Program-made: the position numbers and the translations under genes
Notes under the pieces: model-generated
The model's input: the letters and a program-made list of their open reading frames with translations, nothing else
The model's database searches: none
What the model was told of the DNA's origin: nothing
Assembly: GCA_963978895.1 (NCBI GenBank)
Contig: OZ022244.1
Span: forward strand, 24,842,062 to 24,906,061
Reading direction: 5' to 3'
Source of the DNA: Erpobdella octoculata
Taxonomy: Eukaryota; Annelida; Clitellata; Hirudinida; Erpobdellidae
Length of the DNA: 64,000 nt
Shown: one piece after another, positions 40,630-52,354 of the stretch
Layout: every line of letters starts with the position of its first letter
Position numbering within the stretch: the first letter of the stretch is position 1

Positions 40630-42771
40630 ATGTCTAGTTTACACTTTTGCTGTTTAGACGATTTAGAAATTCAAATGATTCCTAAAAATAATTTAAATAA
40701 GCGTTCATATGTTTTATGTAGCGATGTGACGTGCGTGAGAATTCAACTTCAGAGAGTTGAAAGGCTAAAAACTTTATTTTTTAATCACGATTCAGCAGTT
40801 TATGTCGACAAAAGTTTGTTAATTCTGGGAGAGAAATCTGCAAAAAATGCCTACGATGCCACCGAATTATCGAAGAAAGACATGAAAACAAATTCAACTG
40901 TTCGCTTCAATGAAATTCATACCTGCAAAACAAGCGAATATGCAAATCTTTCAACAACACATCATCACAAGAATCAACTAGAAGTTGTACTTAACGAAAT
41001 ACTTCCTCATCGAGAAGAAGAGTGTTGCAGTCCAACATCAGTAGACACTTCCTTGCTAAAATGTGCTTCTAGCGTGACTTGCTGCAATAGAGATAACTGC
41101 ACAAATCGCCAACTTTCAAGAACTACAAGTCTTCCCAGCCGAAAGTTAGTGTCAAGAAGCCACAGCTGTCCTATAAACTTTGACCCTGGACGTTGTTCTA
41201 GTTTGAAGCTGCTCAAGAAAGGGTGCGTTTTACTGAACAGTGGCATTGCAAATGATCTACCGGAGCAAATTATTGATAACATCTACTGGAATCCAACTCT
41301 GCAGATGTTTTATGATAAAGACGGTGACGCTGTTCTGATAGCTACAAGTCAAATGAAACCTTTAGACAACGCCAGCGGTGAACCATGGCTATATCCCACT
41401 GTGTTGACTCCTCACCAGGCAACATCTTTGCTGAATTCTGTCGGCCATATTGGATGCTTTGTTCTTTATCAAGTTAATGAGGACAACGAGCAAGCTTCTT
41501 ACATGTTATCACTTATTAATTCTATCGATCAAGTTCTACATTACAGAATAAAGGAAACAATAAGCAAAGGTTTTTTTATTGCTGGCGATGAAAACTCATT
41601 TACAACATTATATGATTTAGTGGTTTATCACATCGGCCACAGAGGAAAATTAGCGAGAAGGCTGAGAAGATCGTTGCTCAATTCTGAATGGCCCTTTTCG
41701 GTAGTACTGGAATCTTTCAAGACATTGCTTCTCACAAGAGTCTGACATTTGTTGACAAATTGGATTTTCTGGATGACAGAGCAGAACGATATTTTGGCTT
41801 GTACCAGCAGCCAAAAAGCAAGCAACAAAATAAGGTTGAAATAAAACTGTTAGTCAAAGATACATTCGATAATGCTGACGACTTCTTTCACGAAGCATTG
41901 ATTTTAAAATCGTTTTTAAACCACGCCAATGTGATTTCATTCGTAGCAATTAATTTCTTACAAAAACCGTACTTCCTCTTCATCGAATATATGCATCACG
42001 GATCCCTTCGATCGTGTCTAGTTAATGGAATCATCTCTCTGACCGCAGAGAATGCTTTTAAAAACATCGGCATTCAAATACTGAAAGCTGCCTCGTGGCT
42101 GGAGATGAAATCTATAGTACACAGACAACTTTCGTGCTCAGCAGTCGGCATCAACGAACGCCATGAAATAAAATTAGGACATTTCAGCAAAGCCAGAATA
42201 ACTGTTGATGGAGAGTTCGGTGCCGATGCCGAAGAAAACGTTTTGGTGAGATACGCTGAGATACGCTGCTCCAGAAGTGCTTAAATTTCTTGCTTACAGT
42301 CTAAAATCAGACGTGTGGGCCCTCGGTGTGACATTCTGGGAAATTCTTAACGAGGGTGACATTCCCTATAAATCCATGAAACGCGATGATTTGATTCTTC
42401 ATGTCATCAACGGTGGTCGTCTTGATTTGTCTAATAATTCATTTGATGACTCTGTAACAAATCTTATCACAAGATGTTGGAGCAGAGTAAAAGAGCAAAG
42501 ACCTTTGGCTAGTGAGATTCTGTCTACCTTTGAACACCAAAGTAGCACAAAAAATCAAGCTGTGGTCACATCAAGACGCACAGGCAAACCTCAAACTGAC
42601 AAATCAATTCTCAAAGGGACCCAACATCAAAGCGATCCCTCTGCACAAGATTCTTCAAAAATGCGACGATCACTGAGAAGTTTCCAAATAACTAAGTTTC
42701 GACAGCTGACGTCTAATTCAAGAGAAGCTCTTTTGAAAGGCCTCCAAAGGTCTTACTCTGTAGCAAAATAA
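40630..42771 (+). pseudogene. Intronless SH2-pseudokinase gene with two frameshifts
   Basis: The first frame (40630-41745) holds about 200 residues of unrecognised N-terminus, then an SH2 domain (PWLYPTVLTPHQATSLL to LARRLRRSL). A one-base loss near 41690-41745 moves the reading to a second frame (to about 42260). That frame has a kinase N-lobe (VEIKLL with the lysine, FFHEALILKSFLNHANVI with the helix-C glutamate, EYMHHGSL hinge). A 10-bp tandem duplication GAGATACGCT at 42247-42266 shifts the frame again. The third frame then gives YAAPEVL, SDVWALGVTFWEI and EQRP, ending 42771. Key residues are missing: HRQ for HRD, LGHFSKA for DFG, FVLYQ for the SH2 FLVR arginine, and no glycine loop. It resembles non-receptor tyrosine kinases but would be catalytically dead. 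Lack of introns suggests a retrocopy; neither a poly(A) tract nor target duplication was seen. Confidence 0.75.
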
Positions 42772-43283
42772 ACATACATTGATAATTTTTACAATTTTTT
42801 CAAGATGACTTTGTTTATTTTATAAAAAGTGAGTCTTATAGTCCGTCAACAAACAGTTGACTGGTTTTGTTCAAAATTATTTTAATCCGATGATTGTCGA
42901 TTGTTTTCCACTGCAAAACATTGAAAAGTGACCCGAGGACAAAAATTGTTCTTATCTCTCACTATGTAAAAAAAGCAGTAAAAAATGACGTTGAAGCCTA
43001 CAAAGTTATCAAAAACTCACTTAAACAACAGGTACTGCATCTCTCCGCACAATCGGCACACTGGTTTACAACAATATTGGCTTTTACTTCTAAGCCCTTT
43101 GTTCACTGGTTTTTACGGATTTTACAGGCTTAGGGGAGATGGGGCAAACTGCTCACTAAACCAAATTTCTGATCTCTCCGGAAAATTTGCTTGTCTTCCC
43201 CAAAAAAGCATTGTAATGCTTTTCAATACAAATTTTAGGAGAAATCTTCGTCTATGTCTATGTCAGAGCTATTCTCTTAATGT
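42772..43283. other. Intergenic, no recognised gene
   Basis: AATAAA overlaps the preceding stop codon. Short open frames at 42894-43299 show no domain. Confidence 0.5.
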
Positions 43284-43515
43284 CAGGGACGTCAGTTAGA
43301 GGGGGGGCAGGGAGCCATTACTCTCCTTGACTTTTGAGTGGGTTGAAGTAGTTTTGGGTACCAAAAAGATATAAATTGTTTCCCAAAAATAGGTTGAAAG
43401 GGTAAAGTTGAAGCTCGAAATGTTTGTGGTCATTTTTGGAGACTTTTTGTATAGGTAGGCGGGCCCCCTATGACGGTGATACGGGCCTCCTGTTACGTTG
43501 TATTTGTATTGGGCC
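43284..43515. mobile_element. 5'-end fragment of the CAGGGACGTCA hAT-type family
   Basis: It starts CAGGGACGTCAG and follows the 39697-40072 copy ('gacttttgagtgggtt', 'aaaagatataaattg') until an ATT run at 43521-43564. The right terminus is missing. Confidence 0.65.
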
Positions 43516-43525
43516 CTTTAAATAG

Positions 43526-43565
<40 letters not shown>

Positions 43566-43679
43566 GGATTATGCAAGATTATCTTTATAACAAAGAGTCT
43601 TTGTTATATCAGAAAAACTTTGAGTATATGAATGAATAAATATAAGGTTATATAACTGAAGTAAAAAGTTTAGAGTCAT

Positions 43680-43890
43680 GGCTATCCGCGATTTCTTCGA
43701 CCGAAGGAGGCTTAATTATTTTAGTTCGTTCGCGGCTCGGTCCGCTTTATAATCAAACGGATTAGTGGTTTAGTTTACACAATCACTAATAAAATGACGT
43801 ATTTGTGTTATTTGTTACGCAAAGGTGATAATACAAAACTTCTACGCTCGCGATTAGTATAATATGTTACGTCAACAAAACTTGTAATTT
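43680..43890. repeat. Interspersed repeat, copy 1 (GAAGGAGGCTTAATTAT family)
   Basis: About 190 bp is shared in the same orientation with 47303-47490, including 'gcggctcggtcc' and 'cgcaaaggtgataatacaaaactt'. A third, partial copy is at 47516-47600. The family is unknown. Confidence 0.65.
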
Positions 43891-43934
43891 ATTAATCTCT
43901 AAGACACAGCTTTTATAAAGATTTATTTGTTCAC

Positions 43935-44130
43935 AACTCCGAGTTCGGGTATTAGGCTTATAAATTTTCGGGTTCGGGTATCAAGTTTTCTCATTTTCGG
44001 GTTCAGGTTCGGGTATCAAGTCTTCACATTTTCGGGTTCGGGTATCAAATTTTCACACTTTCGGGTTCGAGTTCGGGTATCAGAAAAATACCGGGTAGTA
44101 CCGAACTCGGGTTCGGGTACCCGTGTTATA
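43935..44130. repeat. Degenerate TTCGGG repeat, copy 1
   Basis: Runs of TTCGGGTTCGGGTATC with variation. A related block is at 46745-46925. Both lie close to copies of the GAAGGAGGCTTAATTAT repeat, so they probably belong to one larger element. Confidence 0.7.
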
Positions 44131-44257
44131 CCTGTTTTAAGCAGTTCTACTATGAATGAAACAAGTGAACAGGCTGGACAGATGTGCTGTTTGCAGTGGT
44201 CTCCAACATCTGTTCATTCAACAACACTTCTTAGCTGTATACAGTTAATTTTAACCA

Positions 44258-44415
<158 letters not shown>

Positions 44416-44432
44416 TTTTACCAATGCTTTTA

Positions 44433-44760
44433 TTAACTCGTCGTCTCTGTTTCTCTGTCTGTTTCAAATCTTGCAATCAATTTTTGAGTCACTTCCTGAT
44501 GATAGATTTTTTTCAAATTTTGCATACATGCTCAAAATAGAAGACAATGCAATATTCAATTATTAGTTTTACAATAAGTCAATTAATTTAGTTAATTTTA
44601 ATTAATTTCGATATTTCGATATAATTAAGATATTTCGACTTTAATATAAAATAAAAGAGTAATATAAGAAAAAATTGATTGCAAAATTTGTGTTTTAATT
44701 ACATATAAGAGCATTGGTTTTAAAAATTCGTTTTTAATTTACTTGTTATGTATATAGTTA
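44433..44760 (-). repeat. Inverted copy of the 5' repeat family
   Basis: Reverse complement of about 355-725, from the GACGACGAGTTAATAAAAGC phrase through the 'acacaaattttgcaatcaat' phrase, with internal divergence around 44610-44665. It shows that the family's natural unit extends beyond the 539-bp tandem period. Confidence 0.8.
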
Positions 44761-44930
44761 ATATTATATACTATTATTATTCTGGACCTGCTGCACTTTC
44801 CCCATAACTTCACCAGCCAAACGACATTAATCTTAGTTTTCAAAAATATCTGGAGATTTTCATGTTGAACTAATAAGCGTCTGCATCTGTGAAACGTTTT
44901 GCTTAAAATATTCAACATCAAATGACCCGT

Positions 44931-45130
44931 NNNNNNNNNNNNNNNNNNNNNNNNNNNNNNNNNNNNNNNNNNNNNNNNNNNNNNNNNNNNNNNNNNNNNN
45001 NNNNNNNNNNNNNNNNNNNNNNNNNNNNNNNNNNNNNNNNNNNNNNNNNNNNNNNNNNNNNNNNNNNNNNNNNNNNNNNNNNNNNNNNNNNNNNNNNNNN
45101 NNNNNNNNNNNNNNNNNNNNNNNNNNNNNN
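44931..45130. other. Assembly gap (200 N)
   Basis: Exactly 200 unknown bases, probably a fixed-size scaffold gap. Frames crossing it are meaningless. The 170 bases before it hold no recognised feature. Confidence 0.99.
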
Positions 45131-45307
45131 AGGATACAGTTAAACAAAATGAAGCGGCAAGCTAAGTAAAAATAAAATATATAAAATAAGAAAAATTAAC
45201 CAGGTTAATAATAAAATAACATTACTATATACACAGAAATATAAATATTCAGGAATCAAATACGAAAGCAAATATTTACGAAAAAACTTTTTAAATTCAG
45301 CCAAGTT

Positions 45308-45600
45308 TTAAAATTCGCTAAATAACTGTTGTCCTTCGTATGATTTACTCACTTCTTGGATAAAACTTTTTGTAGTTGTCAAGGGAAACTTTGAAAGAAC
45401 TTTCAAGATGTCTGACGCACGTGGTATAATACCGCCTGTGAATTGATGATATTTTTTGAATGCAATTATAAAATGTTTAGGATTGAATTTACGGAATTGT
45501 GACTTATTAAGAGCAGCAGAAATCCACACATTGTCCTTCAACGGCTCTCTCCATATTTCATCTGGTAGATCACAGTGTGAAATTCGTCAAAACCTCAGAC
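45308..45600 (-). other. Unrecognised open stretch
   Basis: On the minus strand 77 codons are open at 45308-45541, and the reading stays sense-like upstream (SHCDLPDEIWREPL, then FNPKHFIIAFKKYHQFTGGI). No family was recognised and no start or splice sites were assigned. It may be an exon of a decayed gene or part of the neighbouring LINE. Confidence 0.3.
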
Positions 45601-45619
45601 CTTTAGGATCTGAATGAAT

Positions 45620-46180
45620 AACTTGATGCACTATACTTTTAAGAAACTTGGAATACCTGCCGCAGGAGGAGATCAATGACGTCAGAAGTGTAGAGAAGAA
45701 AAAACAGAGGTGCCAACATCAGAAAGCAGACCGTTATACCTCAATCGCTGAGAACGATCAACAAGGTAAGTATAATCCACTTGAGTACCACGTTATTAAG
45801 TCCAGACGACGATTGAGAATGTCGTGATCTACGCAGTCAAAAGCTGTCCTTAGATCTCACAGACCAAGTAGCGTAACCATTCCCCGATCAGCGGCAAGCA
45901 ATTGTCTGATCAGTGGCACCTTTAGGAGGGCCGTTTCAGTGAAATGCAATTTTCGATACGCCGACTGGTTCTCAGGAAGAAGATTATTGACCGAGACATG
46001 GACCGATGGACCTGCAATTGTTCATAAACTGCTCTCTCAAGAAGCTTCAGAGAAAAGAAAGACTAGATATTGGGCGATAATTGAGAGGTGATGAAGCCTC
46101 TAGATTGGCTTTTTCAGAATTGGGGTAATCTGGGCAGAGCAAAAAGACAGAGGAAAATAACCTTCATCTACTACCTAATT
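45620..46180 (-). pseudogene. Dead LINE reverse transcriptase fragment (CR1/Jockey-like)
   Basis: Read on the minus strand with frameshifts and stops, the family's landmarks appear in order: NYRPIS-like, SLKLLERAVYEQLQ, a LLPENQSAYRK-like stretch, LKVPLIRQLLAADRGMV, DLRTAFDCVDHDIL, then FQVS. This is the reverse transcriptase core of a CR1/Jockey-group non-LTR retroelement. There is no endonuclease domain and it is clearly not functional. Confidence 0.7.
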
Positions 46181-46469
46181 TATTGAATAAGAAGGTTATA
46201 AAAGAGGCAAGGTCATCAATTCAGTTGTTAACTAGCTGAGTAGGAAGAGGATCAAGCTCACAAGTTTTTGTCGAAGCATCACAAACGAGCCTCTTAACGC
46301 TGTCTACGGTCGTGGACTACTTAATGTAAGAAGTCCATGCTACGGTTAGTGTGGAGAACTCTATTATATAATCTATTTTCGCGGACAGACAAAAAGAATA
46401 TAAGCAATTTCCGCGGACAGACAAACAAACAAGAAAGTGACTTAATAAAAACGTTGTAATACAAATAAG

Positions 46470-46930
<461 letters not shown>

Positions 46931-46971
46931 TGATTTCAAATTCCTGGATTGATTTTAAATTTACCTAGTGT

Positions 46972-47195
46972 CAATGGCGTCGCCACATGGGAGCACATGG
47001 AGCACGTGCTCCCCTGAAAAATTAAATTGTTAAAATGAACTGAAATCTCGCTTCATGGATGATGCAAGTGAGTTGTATCTGTTAGTTGGTGCTCTTATGC
47101 AGTCAGATGCTGACAAAGATCAATTGCATGCTCATGTGACGAATTTGTATCCAGACCTAATTGATGCGGATGTAGTTGTAGCACAGTATGACTAG
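46972..47195 (+). pseudogene. Possible hAT (ZMYM1-like) fragment
   Basis: A TGGCGTCGCCACATGGGAGC start is followed by an open stretch reading RFMDDASELYLLVGALMQSD to a stop near 47193. It vaguely resembles the middle of hAT/ZMYM1-like proteins. Weak evidence: no domain is complete. Confidence 0.25.
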
Positions 47196-47302
47196 GCTAG
47201 TGTATATACATATACAAACGAGAGCGATCAATTCATCCATTGGACATTACGCGTATTGAATAAACTCTAACAAGTTATTTTTTTAGCTTTCCAAATAATG
47301 TG

Positions 47303-47600
47303 ATTTCTTTGGCCGAAGGAGGCTTAATTATATTAGTTCGTTCGTGGCTCGGTCCGGCCAGATAATCAGGCAGATTAGTGGTCTAGCTTACACACTCACC
47401 AATAAAATGACCTATTTGTGTTTATTTGTTACGCAAAGGTGATAATACAAAACTTGCATGGCTTGCGATTAGTATAATACGTTACCTCTTAAATTATTGT
47501 TATTTATTACTTTTTTTCGCGGCTCGGTCCGGTCGGGTAATCAGGCGGATTAGTGTCCTAGCTTACACATTTGCCAATAAAATAACTGTGGCGCATAGAT
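47303..47600. repeat. Interspersed repeat, copies 2 and 3 (GAAGGAGGCTTAATTAT family)
   Basis: A full copy to about 47490 and a partial one from 47516, direct repeats of 43680-43890. Confidence 0.65.
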
Positions 47601-47624
47601 CATTTATAGACTTTGCCAGTTAAA

Positions 47625-47845
<221 letters not shown>

Positions 47846-48234
47846 TACAAACAGGTTTCAACATTTCCAACGTAGGTTTTAGCAACTTTTTTAATAAAAT
47901 TTTAATTTCAATTGTATTTATAGATATTTCGTGAAACAACTTTTAATAGATTAACTGTTACTTAAGTAATTTGTCATAGGAGATTTGGAAAATGACAGGT
48001 TTCAATGTATTTAAGTTATATTTAATAATGTAGTAAATTATGATATAGGAGTTTAATTATTTTGCCACAAACAATTTTATTTAATGTAAATAATAATATA
48101 ATTTTTTCTAAATAATCACGATCAAATTTCAAACAAATGAAAAATAAAATAAAAATCCGACGGGAGAAAGTGAAAACAAATCGGTGAGCAGCATAGCTCG
48201 TCCGAACCCAACGCTGCCGTCATGAATACCGTTT

Positions 48235-48966
48235 TCATAAGGCTGCTTCTCTAACTCGTAAGTAACGAAGAGCGTAACGTAAGTCTCCATGAACACGGGG
48301 ACGGTAACTGTGATCACGCCATTTAGACTCTGAGTCTCTCTGAAGTTCTTCACGCATGTTCAGTGCTGACTCAAATTCATAATACAGGCTTAAAATAAGA
48401 CAAAACAGATGTACTTGAAGAAATACATGGTAGAAGACTTGTTTTCTATTGAAATTGTAAAACATTTTAGGTATAAAAAGTGAAAAAACTACAAGTATAA
48501 ATACCGCTGCATAAATATCGGCAGGGCTTTCTAGTAAAAAAATTGTGGTATCTACTAAAATGTATTCCAAAGAAAAAACCCAGCAAGTTCTCATTTGTGG
48601 TTGGTTGAATTGAATACATGAGCACACAAATTCCACCAGACAATATAAATAACATATGCTGATATTCCAATAAAGAAGGTCCCAGTAAGAAAACAGTATA
48701 AAGACCAGCAAAGAACACACAATTGCTAACCACGTCTCTTTAGTTATCCAAATTGATTCACTGATTGTGAATTCCTTATAATTTCCACGTGTTCTTATTC
48801 CAGCCACTTTCGTCCTGCATAACGGACAGAACGGTGAAATTTTAAGCCATACTGGTATGCATTCACAGCAAAATATATGTCGGCAAGGTTCAGCAGTAAC
48901 ATCTTCATTTTCTGGAATTGTTTCATGGCAAATTGGGCAGCCGTTATCAATATCGTTTGTAGACAT
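48235..48966 (-). CDS. Intronless multi-pass RING-finger protein, probable E3 ubiquitin ligase
   Basis: 243 residues in one exon. A C3HC4 RING occupies residues 10-50 with every zinc ligand present: C10, C13, C28, H30, C33, C36, C47, C50 (CPIC ... CRHIFCCEC ... CPLC), followed by VAGIRTRG. About five hydrophobic segments follow (roughly 79-95, 102-120, 129-145, 150-170, 180-197), then a polar, arginine-rich tail. A RING of this type recruits E2 enzymes; the rest suggests a membrane-anchored ligase, site unknown. I cannot name an orthologue. The single exon is unusual here and suggests a retrogene or lineage-specific gene. The start ATG lies 57 bp from the end of the pogo element, so its upstream region has been displaced by 13.6 kb. 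Confidence 0.75.
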   Translation of the reverse strand: MSTNDIDNGCPICHETIPENEDVTAEPCRHIFCCECIPVWLKISPFCPLCRTKVAGIRTRGNYKEFTISESIWITKETWLAIVCSLLVFILFSYWDLLYWNISICYLYCLVEFVCSCIQFNQPQMRTCWVFSLEYILVDTTIFLLESPADIYAAVFILVVFSLFIPKMFYNFNRKQVFYHVFLQVHLFCLILSLYYEFESALNMREELQRDSESKWRDHSYRPRVHGDLRYALRYLRVREAAL

Positions 48967-49779
48967 TTGTACAGTAGAAACATGTAATTACAGTATCTAT
49001 TTTTTGTTAAAAATAATTAGTAGGGGAAAGTGGGGTAATATGGGGCCTCGGGTAATATGGGGTACCCACCTTTTTATTAAAAGAACAGTTTTATAAGAAT
49101 ATTTAATTAGCGATCTATGGTTGTATTGTTTATGTAACTCTGCCGCATAGACGATAAAGCAATTTTGTTTACGAGTTTACGTAATAGATTAGAAATCATT
49201 TTTTAACGTTTTCTGTTAAGTTCCATCAACTGTGTTTCTCAACGCATAAAAGAGAGAAAAAGTAAGATATTTTCTAACAATTGTGAATTTCTATTTTTTT
49301 GGGATATACTTTAACAGTGTTTTTAATTATCAGCCGCTACAATGTTGATTTGCCAAAATTTTACAGATTTTATTCGTGGTATGCTGTTGGGGTAATATGG
49401 GGTATCTGGGCTGGGGTAATATGGGGTACGCCCCATATTACCATATTCATGATTTCTTCACTTTTTACACGCATTTCATCATTGATCTGTTACCTTTATT
49501 TTATACTGGAGTTAAGCTGGCAGACTCGATTAGTATGGGATTACGTAGAGTGAATGTATGGGTGAAGCTAGCAGACTCGGAAACAAAATTCACTTTAATA
49601 AAAAAAAAACATCGGTAATAAAAGATACAGGTCTATTAAGTTATAATATGCACTCAAATTCAATACACCCACAGAAATTCCGAAGAAATCGAGTTGGTTC
49701 TAAACGTAAACAATAGATAGATAGCCTGAGGCGCACGGCGAATGGCATACACAGAGCATTCTATAACGCTGACGTAAAG

Positions 49780-51505
49780 CGCTATATCTCAGTAACTATC
49801 AACTATTAAGCAACCATTTAAAGTGCCACACAATCATCTAGTGGTCTTTTAATAAACATCCAAAAATCTTTATTACACCCCTAGGTTTAATATTTAATAA
49901 GTCGTCAGGAAAAGACGCGAATTTCACTGATATGTTATATAGTAGAATTGCGAAAAATACGACTTACGTCAACCGCTATATCTCAGTAACTATCAACTAT
50001 TAAGCAACCATTTAAAGTGCCACACAATCATCTAGTGGTCTTTTAATAAACATCCAAAAATCTTTATTACACCCCTAGGTTTAATATTTAATAAGTCGTC
50101 AGGAAAAGACGCGAATTTCACTGATATGTTATATAGTAGAATTGCGAAAAATACGACTTACGTCAACCGCTATATCTCAGTAACTATCAACTATTAAGCA
50201 ACCATTTAAAGTGCCACACAATCATCTAGTGGTCTTTTAATAAACATCCAAAAATCTTTATTACACCCCGAGGTTTAATATTTAATAAGTCGTCAGGAAA
50301 AGACGCGAATTTCACTGATATGTTATATAGTAGAATTGCGAAAAATACGACTTACGTCAACCGCTATATCTCAGTAACTATCAACTATTAAGCAACCATT
50401 TAAAGTGCCACACTATCATCTAGTGGTCTTTTAATAAACATCCAAAAATCTTTATTACACCCCTAGGTTTAATATTTAATAAGTCGTCAGGAAAAGACGC
50501 GAATTTCACTGATATGTTATATAGTAGAATTGCGAAAAATACGACTTACGTCAACCGCTATATCTCAGTAACTATCAACTATTAAGCAACCATTTAAAGT
50601 GCCACACAATCATCTAGTGGTCTTTTAATAAACATCCAAAAATCTTTATTACACCCCGAGGTTTAATATTTAATAAGTCGTCAGGAAAAGACGCGAATTT
50701 CACTGATATGTTATATAGTAGAATTGCGAAAAATACGACTTACGTCAACCGCTATATCTCAGTAACTATCAACTATTAAGCAACCATTTAAAGTGCCACA
50801 CTATCATCTAGTGGTCTTTTAATAAACATCCAAAAATCTTTATTACACCCCTAGGTTTAATATTTAATAAGTCGTCAGGAAAAGACGCGAATTTCACTGA
50901 TATGTTATATAGTAGAATTGCGAAAAATACGACTTACGTCAACCGCTATATCTCAGTAACTATCAACTATTAAGCAACCATTTAAAGTGCCACACAATCA
51001 TCTAGTGGTCTTTTAATAAACATCCAAAAATCTTTATTACACCCCTAGGTTTAATATTTAATAAGTCGTCAGGAAAAGACGCGAATTTCACTGATATGTT
51101 ATATAGTAGAATTGCGAAAAATACGACTTACGTCAACCGCTATATCTCAGTAACTATCAACTATTAAGCAACCATTTAAAGTGCCACACAATCATCTAGT
51201 GGTCTTTTAATAAACATCCAAAAATCTTTATTACACCCCGAGGTTTAATATTTAATAAGTCGTCAGGAAAAGACGCGAATTTCACTGATATGTTATATAG
51301 TAGAATTGCGAAAAATACGACTTACGTCAACCGCTATATCTCAGTAACTATCAACTATTAAGCAACCATTTAAAGTGCCACACTATCATCTAGTGGTCTT
51401 TTAATAAACATCCAAAAATCTTTATTACACCCCTAGGTTTAATATTTAATAAGTCGTCAGGAAAAGACGCGAATTTCACTGATATGTTATATAGTAGAAT
51501 TGCAG
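49780..51505. repeat. 194-bp satellite array, about nine copies
   Basis: Copies start at 49780, 49974, 50168, 50362, 50556, 50750, 50944, 51138 and 51332, nearly identical. Two variant sites (ACACAATC/ACACTATC and CCCTAGG/CCCGAGG) show that copies 3-4, 5-6 and 8-9 are the same two-unit block, that is, a 388-bp higher-order repeat. No coding potential. Confidence 0.95.
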
Positions 51506-52245
51506 TAAAACTGGACTGTGCAATGTTTTATGTATTTTTATGTGCATGCATTGCAGTAAAGCTGGATGTATGCACAGGTTAAATTTAAACATAATATTGT
51601 TCGTAATGCATTGTAAATATGTCATTCTGTATAAATACGAACATGTAAATACGTTGATCCTTTTCCTAATGCGTTTCCACACATTGCATGCATTGTGTGT
51701 ATATTGAGTATGTGCATGTGTGGATACGTTTATTGTTAAGCGTGTTTCTTAATGTTAATCCTGTTCAACATGATGTAAATATATCATTTTGTATATATAC
51801 GAACATGTAAATACGTTGATCCTTTTCCTAATGCGTTTCCACGCATTGCAGTAAATCAGATTGTGTGTATATTTAGTATGTGCATGTATGGACATGTTTC
51901 TTGGTAATTGCTGTGTTTGTTAAACATAATCTTGTTCATAATGTGTTGTAAATATATCATTTTGTATATATATATATGAACAAGTCAACATGTTTTTATC
52001 CTAATATGTTTTCATGCATTGCAGCAAAGCTGGATGTGTGGAAAAGTTTCATGTTGTATGTTCTGTTTGTGAAGCATAATCTTGTTCATAATGTGTTGTA
52101 AATATGTCATTTTGTATATATATATATGAACATTTTAATGTGGTTATCCTTTTGTTAATGTGTTTCCAGATATTCCAGCAAACCTAGAGGCTTGTGTATA
52201 TTTAGATGTAAATATGTACATATGCTGGTACGTTTCTTGAAACGT
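51506..52245. repeat. Diverged minisatellite, about 160-bp period
   Basis: Five to six copies of a unit beginning CATTGCAGTAAAGCTGGATG (about 51546, 51684, 51843, 52015, 52170) and containing TAAATATATCATTTTGTATA. Unit lengths vary from 138 to 172 bp. Confidence 0.8.
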
Positions 52246-52320
52246 ATATCTTGCTTGTATATTGATTGTATTTAGGTTGGGGAGTACGAGTCAGCCTTCA
52301 CGTGGCACTCCCTGTGATTA

Positions 52321-52354
52321 ACCAGGTTGCACACAAAAAAGTGTGCAACCTGGT
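52321..52354. other. Perfect 14-bp stem hairpin with A6 loop
   Basis: ACCAGGTTGCACAC, AAAAAA, then the exact complement. It is isolated from the repeats on either side, inside the second-level element. Function unknown. Confidence 0.85.

Noticed and set aside
41007..41828. Minus-strand frames over the SH2 region
   Set aside because: Antisense shadows of the SH2-kinase reading, without domain content.
40630..42771. Introns instead of frameshifts in the SH2-kinase gene
   Set aside because: The breaks are a one-base shift and a visible 10-bp tandem duplication; there is no room or splice signal for introns there.
43935..44130. Interstitial telomere repeat
   Set aside because: The TTCGGG unit is not TTAGG or TTAGGG, and it co-occurs with another repeat as part of a dispersed family.
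44860..45147. Frames made of X residues
   Set aside because: They cross the N gap.
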